A stretch of 64,000 nucleotides of DNA from Gymnopus androsaceus JB14 (GCA_009733575.1 ML769429.1:186001-250000), one strand, 5' to 3'. Shown: positions 46,374 through 58,344, counted from the stretch's first letter. A program made the numbers and translations. Notes: generated from the letters alone by a model not told the origin.

Positions 46374-47650
46374 CGTTCTAGTTGAGCGAAGTGCTACCTG
46401 GCCTTGCAACAAGGAGAAACGCAAAGCATTTATACAGCAATGAAGTGATTTTGATAATCCAATTAGAGTATCTCATCGGCTCATGAATGAGCCTTTCTTC
46501 CTACATTCAAGGGACGAAAGAGTGTAAAACCGCAGACATCAGAGGCGGATGCATCCGAGTCTCAACTTGAAAGATATTTCCCAGTGAACTGAGCTGATGT
46601 CGACTCTAATCTTCCTTATGTAGCTCAATTTCCACATCGTTGGGAACGATGAGAGAAGCGATGGTTTGGTCTACCTCCTGTTAGGATGGCCGTACCGAAA
46701 TAGTGCTTGAGTTCCCTAGTATTATGATTTAGTAGAGACACGAGCACGTTCGAAAGCCAGATGCCTTGTAAATTCCCTAGTTTTTGGAGGTCGGAATAAA
46801 ATCTCAGTATGATATTTTGAATAACGTGCTGTTCGCGTTTAGTTAAAGCTTGAATACTCTAGCTCAGGTGACGATTCATAAAGAAGAATAGCATTATTCT
46901 TGAACGCCACCGATGCTTTGAGGTTCTACATCTTGAGAACCGGGCTTTCAGAGATGGGATGCCCTAGATGTGATGTTCTGAGCTTCTGTATGCCTCGATC
47001 AGTATCACAACCAGCCAGAACAGACAGATGATGAATACAAACAACTCAAGTTGACAGTTTGAGTAACAGAAAAAGATTATCATACATAGGACAGCGTCTG
47101 CATTTCCCAGCCGAGAAGAACTCTATGCACAAAAGTAGTCGTGACAAATAGCGACACGGAAAAAAATCAAAATGCGGCTCACCGTTTCCGTGACGGTTTC
47201 CCCAATGTCAGAAACTAGTACTCTCGAGTCGAGAAGAAGACTCCGGGTGACCAATGAGAGTGGACGCGGTACCATAATTCCAAGTTCATCGTGGTTTTAG
47301 TCCAGTAGTAGCTACGTGCTCGGCACTGTTCGCGGCGTCGTTGATTCGCTGGTATCTGCATCTGGATTTTGTTGGTATTGGTTCGCCGATACAGAAGGCA
47401 ACTATCTAAAGCCTAGGGAACATATCACGAGCGGTCAAAAATCAGATTTTTCCAAGGATGAGCGAAGAAAGCTCGACGCAACGATGGCGGTTGAAGACAA
47501 AGCGCCGGGCGGCAACGGTAATATGAACAACGGGAATAAAATCTATCCAAGTCGATGCACATTAGGTATAAGGCTCGTCTTGTACTATCTGTATGTTGTA
47601 TGATGTATATCAAGAAAAGCATCAAGAAAAACTAGCGAAAGCCCAAGAAC
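46374..47650. other. Duplicated non-coding part of segment copy 2
   Basis: Matches 32562-33840 in patches. A plus-strand frame at 47316-47603 has no recognisable features. Confidence 0.45.
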
Positions 47651-48758
47651 CTATGCAACCGCATTTCCGTTAGCCGCCTCACTACTCATATGCATCTCCT
47701 TCTCGAGCTCCTGCCACTTGGGCTCATTCCACGGACCAGCGTCACTCAACGAACAGCCTCCCTGCTTGTCGCACGTACAAGTCCCGCCCAACTCCTTCGG
47801 CAGATTCTCCTTGGGAATCTGCGCCAACAGTTTATCTTTGTACCCGCTCCCAATGATATCAATCTTGGACACCGTCACTTCATCTAGCCAAGGCTTTATT
47901 ACCGTCCAGACGCCGTTAAACAGCCACGGGGCATTGATAATATAAAACTTGCCCATACACTCGGGATATCGGTCCTGGCCAATGCCGGATGCAGCAAAGA
48001 CGTAGTCTTTGACGCGGTAAAAGTTGGTGAGGGAGACGTCCTTGAGATCGAGGATGGTACAGGAGGTTTCAACGGGATGTCCGACGGCGGCGGAGCAGGC
48101 AGGGAGACGGGAGGTGAGGAATTTCTCGTATTCGTAGACGAGACGTTTGAGGAGACGGTCCTGGGTGGTGCAAGCGTATAATGCTTTGAAATCGAGTTTG
48201 CCAAGTTGCTCGATGTAGACTGGACGGCCATCCTGCGTTGTAGAGGAAGTGAGATTGAATTTGGATCAACTACAGACGGATCGCGTACCTTGTCCATTTT
48301 ATGGTAGAATTGAGGGTAGTATTTGTCTACTTGCTCCTTTTCCGTAAAGTCAAAGTTTCTAGAGGATAACTAAGGAAAATGCAAGCCTAATTGTGACAGG
48401 AAGCGCTCACTTGACAATATCGTCAACACCAAACTCTTTCCTCCATTTCTCGCAGCTGAGAAGCATCGCCTTTGCTGCTGGAACATCGAATTTCCGTGCA
48501 CGAAGGAAACTAAACGGATATGAACAAAACAAAGCTTACAGGTAATATTAATACTAACCGTAAAAGTGAAGCATCGTCCATCCTTTCTTCAACGAAAGCA
48601 CCCTCTTCTTGAAGCTCCTTCTTCAGTTTCTCGAGCGCATGCTGCTGAGGAATCGTCAAGTTGCCGAGCCGCCCAGGAAGAGGCTTGTAATTGGGGTCGG
48701 TAATTCCTTCAGGGAGCTTGCTGGCACTCGCCTGCCCAAGAGTAGCTGAACTGTCCAT
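47651..48758 (-). CDS. SEC14: Sec14-type phosphatidylinositol/phosphatidylcholine transfer protein
   Basis: Four exons (48758-48559, 48509-48411, 48358-48289, 48232-47651) give 316 aa, close to yeast Sec14 (304 aa). The CRAL-TRIO N-terminal helix region appears as [19 protein letters not shown] and [12 protein letters not shown]. The lipid-binding domain follows: [54 protein letters not shown], and the gate and groove region [29 protein letters not shown] comes near the C-terminus. Sec14 exchanges PI and PC at Golgi membranes and primes PI4P synthesis. All splice sites are canonical and the frame is intact. This is the only complete Sec14 in the window; remnants of a second copy are at 33841-34330 and 38050-38115. 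Confidence 0.9.
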
Positions 48759-50040
48759 CGGTGAAACAGATGTAAGTGAAGGAGATTACAGCGAAGAGAA
48801 TAGGGGGTATTGAGATTGTGGGTATTCAAAGAGAGATGGTTGGTGGATAAAAGCAAAATGTAAAGCGTCAGAAGTTACGCTTGGAGCGGCGTGCCCCTTA
48901 CTCCGCACCGGAACGGTTCCATTTTGGGATATGAGCGGGACAGGAACGATCAATGTCCAAGCTGTCCATTTTCTTCTCTTTCACGAGCTTTGACGACGAC
49001 GCAGCGCGCTCAGCGCTGGGTGCAATTCATTGGCTGACTTTATTACTTGTTTATCACCAATACGCAATTCGCCATTTGGAACAGCAATCGCCTCTCCCAA
49101 ACTTCAGTTGACCGTGACTGCGCAACGGAAAGAACTTGTACAGGAGTTAGACCGATGTCGATTGCTTTGAAGAATCGTTCGATAATGCGCAGCTGAATGT
49201 GCGGAGACTCGGTCAATCAAATGTTAGTCTTCCTGTGTACTTTGATTGCAATGGCACGCAATTTCTAACTGCCGATTCTGCATCCTGACCCGTAAAACAA
49301 GCGCAGTCGTTTATCTAGCGCCTCTATACCTGCAGACAGAACATCAATTCATTGCCAAATGGGACGATTTCCATCTATGGGATAATTTCAAATGTTGGCG
49401 TAGAAGAACCTAACACGACAGAGTAAGAACTCCTGAGTCGGTAAGGTTATTATCCAACGAGCGAGTAATGGATATGTCGCAGAGTCAAAATCGACAAGAA
49501 AGATGAGTCCTTAAACTCTGCATAGTCGTGTCACCGTCCAAGCAGATATTCTTCCTCGGAGGCAAGACATCGAACGCTGACGCAAGTCTTTCGTTCTGTT
49601 AAATCCATCGTCGTCGGCAACTACAAGGACTAACTCAGCTTCTCATTGAGCTTGGATGCTTCTGTTGAAGATCATACCAAAAAAGTGCGGCGGACCTTCT
49701 CCAGTGTTTGACTCGGCATTCTTGGAACGCGATTCAGTGGCAAAAGGAGTGAATGGTAATAGCAATACTAACGAGACCATTGATTGGTCTCGTGTATGAG
49801 CCTTGGAAGAGTTATTAACAGTATTTTTGTCATTAACATATTAATTTTTCGAATTTTTCACTTATTATTCACATTTTATGGAATTTGTTACTAACCCATG
49901 TTAAAAATGTGCTCTGGGATGGTCGATGTTAATAACGGTGTTAGTAACATCACTAAAAATGATTCACGCTACCCTACCGTAGGTGAATTGTTTAGTATTT
50001 ACTGCTACGGGGATGTGATACAGTGATAACCAGCTACACC
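48759..50040. other. Intergenic, no gene recognised
   Basis: 5' flank of SEC14. From 49800 to 50000 AT-rich sequence contains gttattaac / gttaataac and gttactaac / gttagtaac words in both orientations, perhaps a decayed short element. Confidence 0.35.
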
Positions 50041-50043
50041 ATG

Positions 50044-50286
50044 CATCAGCAAAATATGTATGATGCAGCCGGTTCCAGGAAGTGCATGCCAGTGATTGAC
50101 AGCGCCTTCAGAGCCCCAGAGCCTCAGGACATAAGGGGTATTGGAAGCAGCAGCCAGAGCTCCCAGAGGCCCTAGAATTGCCTTATTTGGAAATAAAAAG
50201 GATTTGTCATACAAGTTTTTATTCCGAGACGGCCAGCGCTGGGAATTTTAAGCACTGAATGCAAAATACGCATTTTGCTGATTTGT
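50044..50286. mobile_element. Possible divergent CATCAGC-family member E5
   Basis: Left end CATCAGCAAAATATGTAT; right end atacgcattttgctgat in inverse, with mismatches. Inside are cagagc words (ttcagagccccagagcctcagg and cagccagagctcccagagg) and ttgacagcgcc, a partial version of the shared palindrome. The TA flank is not conserved. About 240 bp. Confidence 0.45.
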
Positions 50287-50855
50287 GCCCGTTAGAACCA
50301 AAGAGGTGATGTAGGCTAACATATCTTCATTATTGTCAGAAACAGAAACGCAATTACTCCGTTTCTGTTTCCTCTTGTAATGCGTTATATTCGGGAAATA
50401 CTCAGAACTTGAGGTTGGATGCGACTTTAATCACTGAATCTCCCATTGATGCTCAAGAATGTCCTCAGTTAAAATTACATTTGATTTTCTACCGTGATTG
50501 AGGTCTAGAGGACTGAGAAATACCCACAACTTGGTCCGATGGTCGTAGAGGTAACAGAAAAATTAATCGGGGAGACGCAAGGGGAGACGAGACACTGTCG
50601 GACACAATCACATACAACTACAACGGATCGGTGACGTTGTCACCCTTTCTGTCAACTGGACGTCACTCCAGATCTGGCTCTTCCCTTCCAAAGTGGCATG
50701 ATATCGAGCATGGAATGGGCCAGAAAACGATCAATCGGGCTGGCATCGGAGGACAAAAAGTCGAGGCGTGGGTTTACTGATTATCCCTAGCCTCAGGCTC
50801 AATAAATCACTGGTTGGGTGCTACTTAAGTATACGAAGCATTTACCATATCTAAT
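50287..50855. other. Intergenic, 3' flank of the next gene
   Basis: No gene or repeat recognised. Confidence 0.35.
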
Positions 50856-52122
50856 TCAAGAGCGAGAAGCATAGTCCGGGGGAGACTCTTGCTGCTGTTC
50901 CAATATCCGCAATCGCTCGGATATGTTAGCTATCCTAGTCTGCAGAATAGTGCGCTCCTCACAAGCATCCAGAACAGTCCAGTGAGAAGCATAGTCTGGT
51001 GGAAACTTTTGCTGCTCTTCCAATATCCGCAATCGCTCGGATATATCAACTATCCTACTCTGCAGAGCACTGCGCTCTTCCTCAAGAGTCATCGATGCTG
51101 ACTCTGTTGAGCCAACGTCCCAGGTTTGTATCGGGCGCTCTGGATCAGGCTGTCTTCCGATCTTTTGATTTTGCGATGAAATCCATGTAACTGTTGAAGA
51201 TATCAAAGGAGCACTTATCAACGAGCCCAGTGAGTCCTGACGTACCTGCTGAAAGAGGGCGATAGTTTTCCTCAGTAACAAGGCTATCTATGCTATTATT
51301 ATTTTTTACGGTGCTCGCGATGCTGGAGAAGGTGAGATGAGTACAAAGAGTAATAACATAAGGTGTTCACCACGTACAAAGGCGATATATGGCTATCAAT
51401 GGTCGCGGACTCCTCCAAGTCTCGAACATGGGATGTTTGAGTTTTGTTCCCTTGATGGAGCAAGAACATAATAATCGCTCCAATGCTGATAGCGAAGAAA
51501 CCTATGGTACCTCCCACAATAGCACCCACTTTGCCATTCGATCGTGACTGTGCTGCAGCAGATGGACTAGGTGTTGAGGTTGTTTGCGAGTTTAGACCAC
51601 TGGTGAGGCTATTTTGAGACCCCTGATTCGATGCTGTTGGTGTGCGAAGGCCACTGGATGAAGTAGTAGTAGCACTAGTGGCCAACCCCAGTCGTGACTC
51701 AAACACGACAGATTTCGGCGTCCCCGTAAGCGTTGGTCCGAGTCCTCCTTCGACATTAAAACAATCACTTTGTCCATCACTGTTTAACTGGCAGCCCTCA
51801 TCTTCTTCAATCCACCCCGCTGAAGCAATTACAGTAAATGTTGTGACTGAATTTCCTTCAGTAGCAATATGGAAGATTTCCCGCAGATATGTGGTTGCAG
51901 GACCATTCTCGGATGAGATCTCTTTGGGATATAAAAACAACTCGGTGGCCGGCACCCAATCGACTCCGAATTCCCGTAAAGTGACGCTTGTTTGCCAGGA
52001 CACGCCCACTGAGACCCAGTCAGATAACCTAAATGCACGAATAAAGCACATTGGAACTTACCGGCAGAGAAGGCTAGGACATGATATAGGACTTTATGTC
52101 GCGGGGAAAGGGATGAAACCAT
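50856..52122 (-). CDS. Single-pass membrane protein with duplicated C-terminal coiled coil
   Basis: Exons 52122-52062, 52008-51378, 51292-51246 and 51190-50856 join to 357 aa in frame. The N-terminal half looks extracellular (WQTSVTLREFGVDWVPATEL, EGNSVTTFTVIASAGW, a pair of Cys around GCQLNSDGQSDCF). It is followed by a Ser/Thr-rich linker, one transmembrane helix (VGAIVGGTIGFFAISIGAII), and a cytoplasmic tail. The tail holds two 40-aa repeats of the type ERxxLQxRIxxISERLRILExQQxxPPDYAS, predicted to form a coiled coil. The layout (extracellular domain, S/T linker, TM, short coiled-coil tail) is common in Agaricomycete surface proteins of unknown function. The exon 1 acceptor was chosen at TCTCAG because it keeps the frame; the start could be at 52176 instead. 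Confidence 0.65.
50873..51110 (-). repeat. 120-bp in-frame tandem duplication
   Basis: The two units share ccaatatccgcaatcgctcg (positions 50900 and 51020) and flanking sequence with scattered substitutions. They encode the repeated 40-aa coiled-coil module. Confidence 0.9.
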
Positions 52123-52690
52123 TTCGCAGTGGTAAAGTAGCTGCCACTTTAAATATGTAAGTATTATGTCACGCATCAGGTTTGACAGGAATTTGTGAAG
52201 CTGCAGACCTGCGTGATACTCGCGGGGCCATTTTGTTCGGTCGCCACCTTTGAAAATGAAATGCGCTGTCAGCAGCCGAGGCGGCTACCGAACAAACTTG
52301 CGTAACTGACAGAGTCACACTTTGTGACTTTAACTTGGTGAAATCTTGACGAAGAGGTAAACCGATTTTCCGTTGCAGAACTCTATCCCCTCCCTTCAAC
52401 CTTATATAACTGTTATGGCCAGACGGATAGCATCGAATAAAGTCGGAATATTTGTATTATAGACTATAAAACAACAAATATTGGTCAAAATGACCCGAAA
52501 ACCACAGAATCGGCAATGTTAAGTAATGTTAATTTTGCGAAGAAGGCTCTCGGATTAGGCCCGTGATGTATTGAGGGTATTTCGTTGAAATAAACTGAAT
52601 ATATACTTTTAACTCACCCCGCTCTAAGGGAGAGAAGCCTTAGCAAACGCGCAGGGATAGATTTGTAAGTGCGGTACTATATATACTGTG
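52123..52690. other. Promoter side of the membrane protein gene
   Basis: A TATATAAG on the minus strand lies at about 52402-52409, some 280 bp upstream of the chosen ATG. No other gene is visible. Confidence 0.35.
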
Positions 52691-52694
52691 TTGT

Positions 52695-52850
52695 AATGTG
52701 CCGGCTCGGCTCAGAAGCCGTGGGCCGGGCCAAGCCGAGCCCAGCGAGGCCGTCAAAAGCCGGGCCCTGGTACTTGGCCTGAGGCGGCTTTTGGCCCGGC
52801 CTGAGTTTTCGAAAGCCGTGAGCCAGGCTCCAGGCCGGGCTTTCAACCCC
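52695..52850. repeat. GC-rich island of gccggg / cccggc words
   Basis: About 155 bp, far more GC-rich than its surroundings. Repeats include gaagccgtg(g/a)gcc, gccgggc, ggcccggc and aagccgggcc in both orientations. It marks the left side of the transposon-like region. Confidence 0.65.
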
Positions 52851-53131
52851 AGATGCGAGTGCCTTTGTTGCCTTTTCTGTAACTTTCTTGGAGCTTTTAT
52901 AACATGTTTTATTGGCACTTACAGTTCCTTTTTGAGGGCTTACAGGATGGTATATGGGATGGCTTATGGCACCTGTAATACAGCACATTGTCCTGGCCAC
53001 TGTGGCAGCCTATTTTTTAAATTGATTGTTTTATGGCCATTTCATGCGCAAGGGCAGGACCAACCTGAGGAGTTGGGATCTGAGGGACAGAAAGTAGATC
53101 AGGACTCCATTTACAGATCTAAGCTCAACAG

Positions 53132-55587
53132 CATGGGTGACCTGGCTGACAGCAATGAGGAAGATATACCTATTCATTGTTGGTCTTTGAAACATCCCCG
53201 TCATTCGAAGGGCTCACTCGAGGTAGATTCCAATGATGCCAATAGTACTCTTTTTGATGACAACAATGACGATGAAGATGAGGAATATAGACCTCTCCAT
53301 TGTTTGAAGCATCGCCATTCTACGGATAACTCATCCAACCAAGAACCCGACATAGGACATCAGGCCAAGGCCAAAGTAAAGCCAAAGCCAAGGGGAAAGG
53401 CCAAGGGGAAGTTGCCGGCTGAATGGAGAGATGTTGGTGCTGAAGATGAGGAAAATATACCTCTTTGACATTTGTCAAACCGTCCCCGTTCTATGTCCCC
53501 ATTCACGGATAACTCATCCAACCAAGAACCTGATGTAGGACAACAGGCTAAAGTGAAACCAAGGCCAAGGGGGAAGTCCCAGGGGAAGCGGCCCTCTGAA
53601 TGGAGAGGTATTGGAGCATCTGACAGGTCAGCGGAAGACAATGCAGACGACGACAAAGACATTCCTTCCAACAACCCTTTGATGGTGAAAGGCCCTCTTC
53701 CCAAGTCCATCAAGAATCAGATTGATACTGCGCATGCCAAATTGAAGGCTGAGATTGCTGAGATTGCTCACAAATCTGGACATGAGTTACAGAGCTGCTA
53801 CAACTACCTTGATGCCAACAATCAGGTACCTAGGGCTGCCAACTGCTTCAATATCTTTCAAATTTGGTACAGAGTTCACAGCAAGAAATGTTGTAACCCT
53901 GGTGGTATGTTTATTATATATTTTTTTACTACGTCAAGTTTATCAATTGACTTTTGTAGTTACTGCTTCCAGGTGGACAAAGATTGTAACAAAGGAATAT
54001 TACACCTTTCTACAAAAAAATCTGTCCAAGGACGAGTTCCATGACAATGAAGCTCACTGACATGTTCTCAAGGAACAATTCGAGCGGTACAAGACTAACA
54101 TGGAGAACTTTATTGAGGAAAAGAAGAAGGGAAAGATGTCAAATTTGTTGCAAAAAAATTATGCACCCATTCATTGCCCTGGTACATATTAGCCATTCTC
54201 ATGGTTTCTACTTCCCTGACTCATGTGTTGGAACCTACAGGCTGAAAAGATTCATATTGAGACAGGCTATCATATTGGTGGGTATGTGATTCATGAAGAC
54301 CATGAACCTCTCACCTGGGTCGCGACGATGGATCTCCAAAAGATTTGAGAAACTAGAGGGATGCAAATGCATGCCCGGGCTGCAGACTTGCATGCTTTGG
54401 TTTGGTAAGTGATGGTGCATTCTTATTTTCTCTTGGACATGGGCACTGATTATGCATGACCTAGAACCCAATAAATGAAAGCTTGGGAAATCAATGCCAA
54501 TCTTGACAAGCTGGCTGGGTTTCTATGCAAGACTTCAGGCAATGAACACAACCACTTGCATATGCTTTTACCAAAAATCATCCTATTTGACACAAGTAAG
54601 ATATTTTATTTCAGCTTGATTCATGGTGACTGACTTAACGGGATAGACTGACTCGTTGGCAACAATGGTGATTGCAGGGATCCCAACAAGCTTCAACTGA
54701 CTCAATTCGTGAAGAATGCGTGGGAGTTCCATGTCTGTATTGTCAATTGGCCTGTGGGTGTTCCTTTCATCAAGTGTGGAGTCATGTCAAAGAAAGGGTT
54801 TTGACAAGGGTTCAACAAGGTCCATGCTATCAGCTTGGCTGAACTCAGTGCCATTTGCAAAAATTGAGTTGCATTACTTATTGCTCAGTTGGAAGGCAAG
54901 GACATTGAGGATCCTGGTGATTGCGTGGAGATGGTATCTTGGGACAAAGGTCAGTTTCCTTAGATGTAAATGAATTGCATATCTCAAGTCTTTACAGAGG
55001 AGATCAATTTACCCATCAAGGATCAACTCAACATAGCCTTGGTAACTGACACCAAGGGGAATGTAGTTATTGCAGTTTCTAACTTGCCAATGCACCAAGC
55101 AGCCATGGGAACAGAAGAAGATCAGGAGGAAGAAGGAGATCAGGGAGACAAAGATCCGACATTGTGGGCTGATAGCACTCTGCCTTGTCCGACCTGCCAA
55201 CCAGTTTCATGTGGATGTTCTCCCATTCCCAACTCATGTCCAGGTCCCTGTCCACATCTGGTAGTAGCTTCTTGGGCTCCACTTTCAACCCAAACTGTTT
55301 CTCCACCAAGACCAGCAGCAGCAGGACCTTCATGCACATCTCAGACCCAATCCGTTTCCCCAGCAAGACCATTGCGCACATCTCATCTTCCAAGCAGACA
55401 GTCTGCTGCTCCTCCATCACAACCACCAGCTGCTTCACATGCTTCTCAACTGCCGAGAGATGAAAGAGAAGGTGTTTGTGGAACTCGCAGGCCACTTTCA
55501 CTCATTGGGGAGGAATCAGAGTGCCAACAAAACAACTCAAGCAGTCAAGTGTCCCAAAACACCGCAATGCCTTGCGTGATGCCTTGA
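53132..55587 (+). pseudogene. Decayed transposon-associated gene with TGA stops
   Basis: An ordered series of plus-strand coding pieces separated by short intron-like gaps. The first part has two repeated modules of the form TDNSSNQEPDxGxQAKxKxKPxPRGK with GKxPxEWRxxGA (near 53323 and 53507). The next pieces are LPKSIKNQIDTAHAKLKAEI with NYLDANNQVPRAANCF, KIVTKEYYTFLQKNLSKDEFH, HVLKEQFERYKTNMENFIEEK, IHIETGYHIGGYVIHEDHEP, LTQFVKNAWEFHVCIVNWP, and a long Pro/Ser/Gln-rich C-terminus ending MPCVMP. In-frame stops occur at 53466, 54058, 54346, 54802 and 54865, every one TGA. The lysine-rich, modular make-up resembles uncharacterised genes that travel with Agaricomycete DNA transposons, but no transposase motif was identified. 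Exon borders are approximate. Confidence 0.5.
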
Positions 55588-55899
55588 AGAAGAAGCTGGG
55601 CACGTTGAAATAAACTTGATGTTTTATTGACTATCTTATTTTGTTAAGTGGCTGACCGTATTGTCTTGGCTAGAATGTGTTTTGATTTTTGCTTGCTGTT
55701 GTAAATGAATACTTATGTTATTTTGTCACTGTATACACTGTCATTGTATAGCTAACTGGTTTCTTGGTTTTATGATTATATTGTTAGCTTATGATATCTT
55801 TATTGTTTTCTGCTTACGCTTTATATGCCTAACATGTTATGCCATTTATGTAAAATTCAATGAATAGGTTCTATGTTTTTGATAGCTTTGAAGTTAGCT

Positions 55900-56460
55900 A
55901 CTTATTGGGAATCCCACATACTCAATTGGGTGGGATATCCAGGTACCCTGTTACATGGGAATCCCACATACTCAGGTGGGTGGGATATCCAATTACTAGC
56001 CTAGTTGGCAATCTTAACTATGCTACTGAGGTGTGGGATATCTGTTGTATGTATGTCACTCTAAGCTAAGTTAAACATTGCAGTAATAAGACATAATAGT
56101 GAGGGTTATTAAAGTTTATAAATACTTAAGATGTTTCTATTCACATAAAGGGAGTGATATATCTAGTATAATTGAAAAATGAATTGTATGTAGTAGGATT
56201 TAACAACAGATGAAGGATATTCAAGGATTGGGATATTATATGCTGATGTAACAGTGCATCAAGAGACCTACTAACTGCAGGTAAGTAGATAGGTAGATAT
56301 GAATCTACATAAGACAGGCAGGTATAGCAGCTTCCTGAAAGAAGACCATGGATATCCCATGGATGTCCCATGGGTCCCCCATGCCAAGACCCCGGACACT
56401 TGGGTGATCCCAGATGGGATATCCAAGTTATCCCATCTGGGATAGCCCGGGGATTTGACC
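55900..56460. repeat. Arrays of GGGATATCC / GGAATCCCACATACTCA units
   Basis: At 55910-55992 the unit gggaatcccacatactca followed by gggtgggatatcca occurs twice. At 56345-56445 atatcccatgg, atgggatatcc and atcccatctggga recur, many in opposite orientation. It looks like two subterminal arrays of one DNA element about 560 bp long; terminal repeats were not resolved. Confidence 0.5.
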
Positions 56461-57617
56461 CCTCTTAGGGCCAACTATTGGGTTAAAAGTTGAGCCTAAC
56501 AAGGTACTTTTTAGTAGGTGACTGAAGTGTGATTTACTGGTAAATGCATCAGAAAATCAAGGATGCGATCTTTGGTAATGCTTCAAAGATATTCTTCAGT
56601 AAGTTGGACTGGTATTTGTGAGTCAGATATATTCAGATATGGGTAGTTTGGGTACAAAATAATACAACTAAAGGGTAGTTTTACAAGCACTGGCTGTTTA
56701 AATAGTAGAAAACTAGGACATGAGGTTACGGCGAGGCAAGAAAAGGTGTAGAACATGTGTAAAACATGAGTAAAGCATATGGTCGGTGGTAAGTAAGGTT
56801 TTGATGGGTTTGGATGCAGAACAAAGAAAAACAGCAAGATAGGGGTTGGATAAGGATTGGAGCTAATGGGTTGGGCATTTAAGAGGGTGTTTGCGATTGG
56901 GTGCTAATGCAGAGTACGGTTCTTGAAAGAAATAATATCAGGAAAAACAAAATTGTGGTTGGTGGATCAAGGACTCCAAGATTACTGTACTTGACTTAAG
57001 TACTACCCCAAAATCACTTGCTTTGATCTTTATCACAAGGATACACCACAGTCACACTCAACATTGATTCCAACCATTACCTGGCTCTAATTAAGTACAT
57101 GGAAATTCAAAGGGTTCAACAATGAGCTCTAAGCACGAGTTATAATGGTATTTAAGTAATAAACAAGGCGCTAATTAAATGGCTAGTGAGTGATTAAGTA
57201 AATCTGAAAATGAATAGAAGTTAGAACCTAATGTGTATGCATAAGTAATTATAGTTGATTGTGAAGCTCTGTGATGCATATATGCATGCAAGCAGATAGG
57301 GACCACAATAAGCAGGAGAATGTTGGGAAAGCTAAGGTTAAGGATTTCATTCTTATCAAGAGATGGTCTGCAAGTTAAATGTGCCATTGTATTCAAATAA
57401 GCTTGGAGCTCAAATGAAAGAGACTTTGAATAGGTATGTAGCTCACTGTGAAGGTGACTACTGTACCATTTTGGTCAGAAGTGCGGCAGATATGATGTGT
57501 AATTACTTGAATACTTCAGTTGATCAATTTAACCACTGTGAGTTGATGTGAAGGACATGAGCTGAGTTCAATTCGGGTGGTGGCTGGATAGCTGGCGAAG
57601 AAATATAAAGAAATCTA
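56461..57617. other. No recognised gene
   Basis: AT-rich sequence with short frames that show no family features. Confidence 0.35.
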
Positions 57618-57619
57618 TA

Positions 57620-58340
57620 CATCAGCAAAACCTGGGTGTACTGTACAGAACTGGACAGTTCTGTACAGCACTCATAGCACCCATAGCAGCCATAGCACCC
57701 ATAGCAGCCATAGCAAGGTAGCCCTCTGTCCAGAACTATGGAGTGCTATGGATTGCTATGGATTGCTATGGATTTCACGGGAACACCATCTGTCAGGCTC
57801 TATTCAATTCAAAATATATTAGTATTTTGAATTGTTTTGTTGGCTCTTGGCAAGACAAAAACAGGATGAAAATAATTACAGAATCGTATCATATTATTGT
57901 GGTCATTAGTAGTACAGTAGGACAATTAATATGGTAGTAGCAAAACTAGTAGAACAATTCCAAAACTAATATAACTATCTGTAAAATCAGAAGTAATGGC
58001 GCTCATGCTGCCAAGACATCAAACAGACATTGAAGGCTTGAATGAGACTACTTACCGTGATGTCCAAACTAAAGCGGCTCAGGATTGCTGACTTGGAAGA
58101 AAAAAACAGAACTTGTCAAAGCTGCAACGGTGCATTGGTTCTTACTTATATAGTGTTTGCAGGAGAAAATGACAGCTGTCAAACAGTGATGGCAGATGAC
58201 AGCTCACTCAAAGTTGCGGCAATCCCACAGGAGTTCATAAGAACTCATAGGAGCTCATAGCACTCCATAGTTTTGTGGAGCGCTATAGCTGCTATGATAT
58301 GCTATGAGTTGCTATGACCTCCACCCAGGTTTTGCTGATG
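57620..58340. mobile_element. CATCAGC-family element E2 (CATAGC arrays)
   Basis: 721 bp; terminal repeat CATCAGCAAAACCTGGGTG at left, inverse at right with one change near the array (ccacccagg). TA on both sides (57618-57619 and 58341-58342). It carries the same catagca/tgctatg arrays as E1 and the palindrome TGACAGCTGTCA at 58170-58181. The internal frames (57743-57937, 58042-58260) are unrecognised. Confidence 0.88.
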
Positions 58341-58344
58341 TAGG

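Larger units (their letters stand above)
43343..48290. repeat. Segmental duplication copy 2 (matches about 28525-34330)
   Basis: Collinear with copy 1, lacking E1 and E3. Contains the frameshifted nucleotidyltransferase copy, the second DUF6534-like copy and the 3' part of the intact Sec14 gene; the Sec14 gene continues beyond the duplicated border to 48758. Confidence 0.88.
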
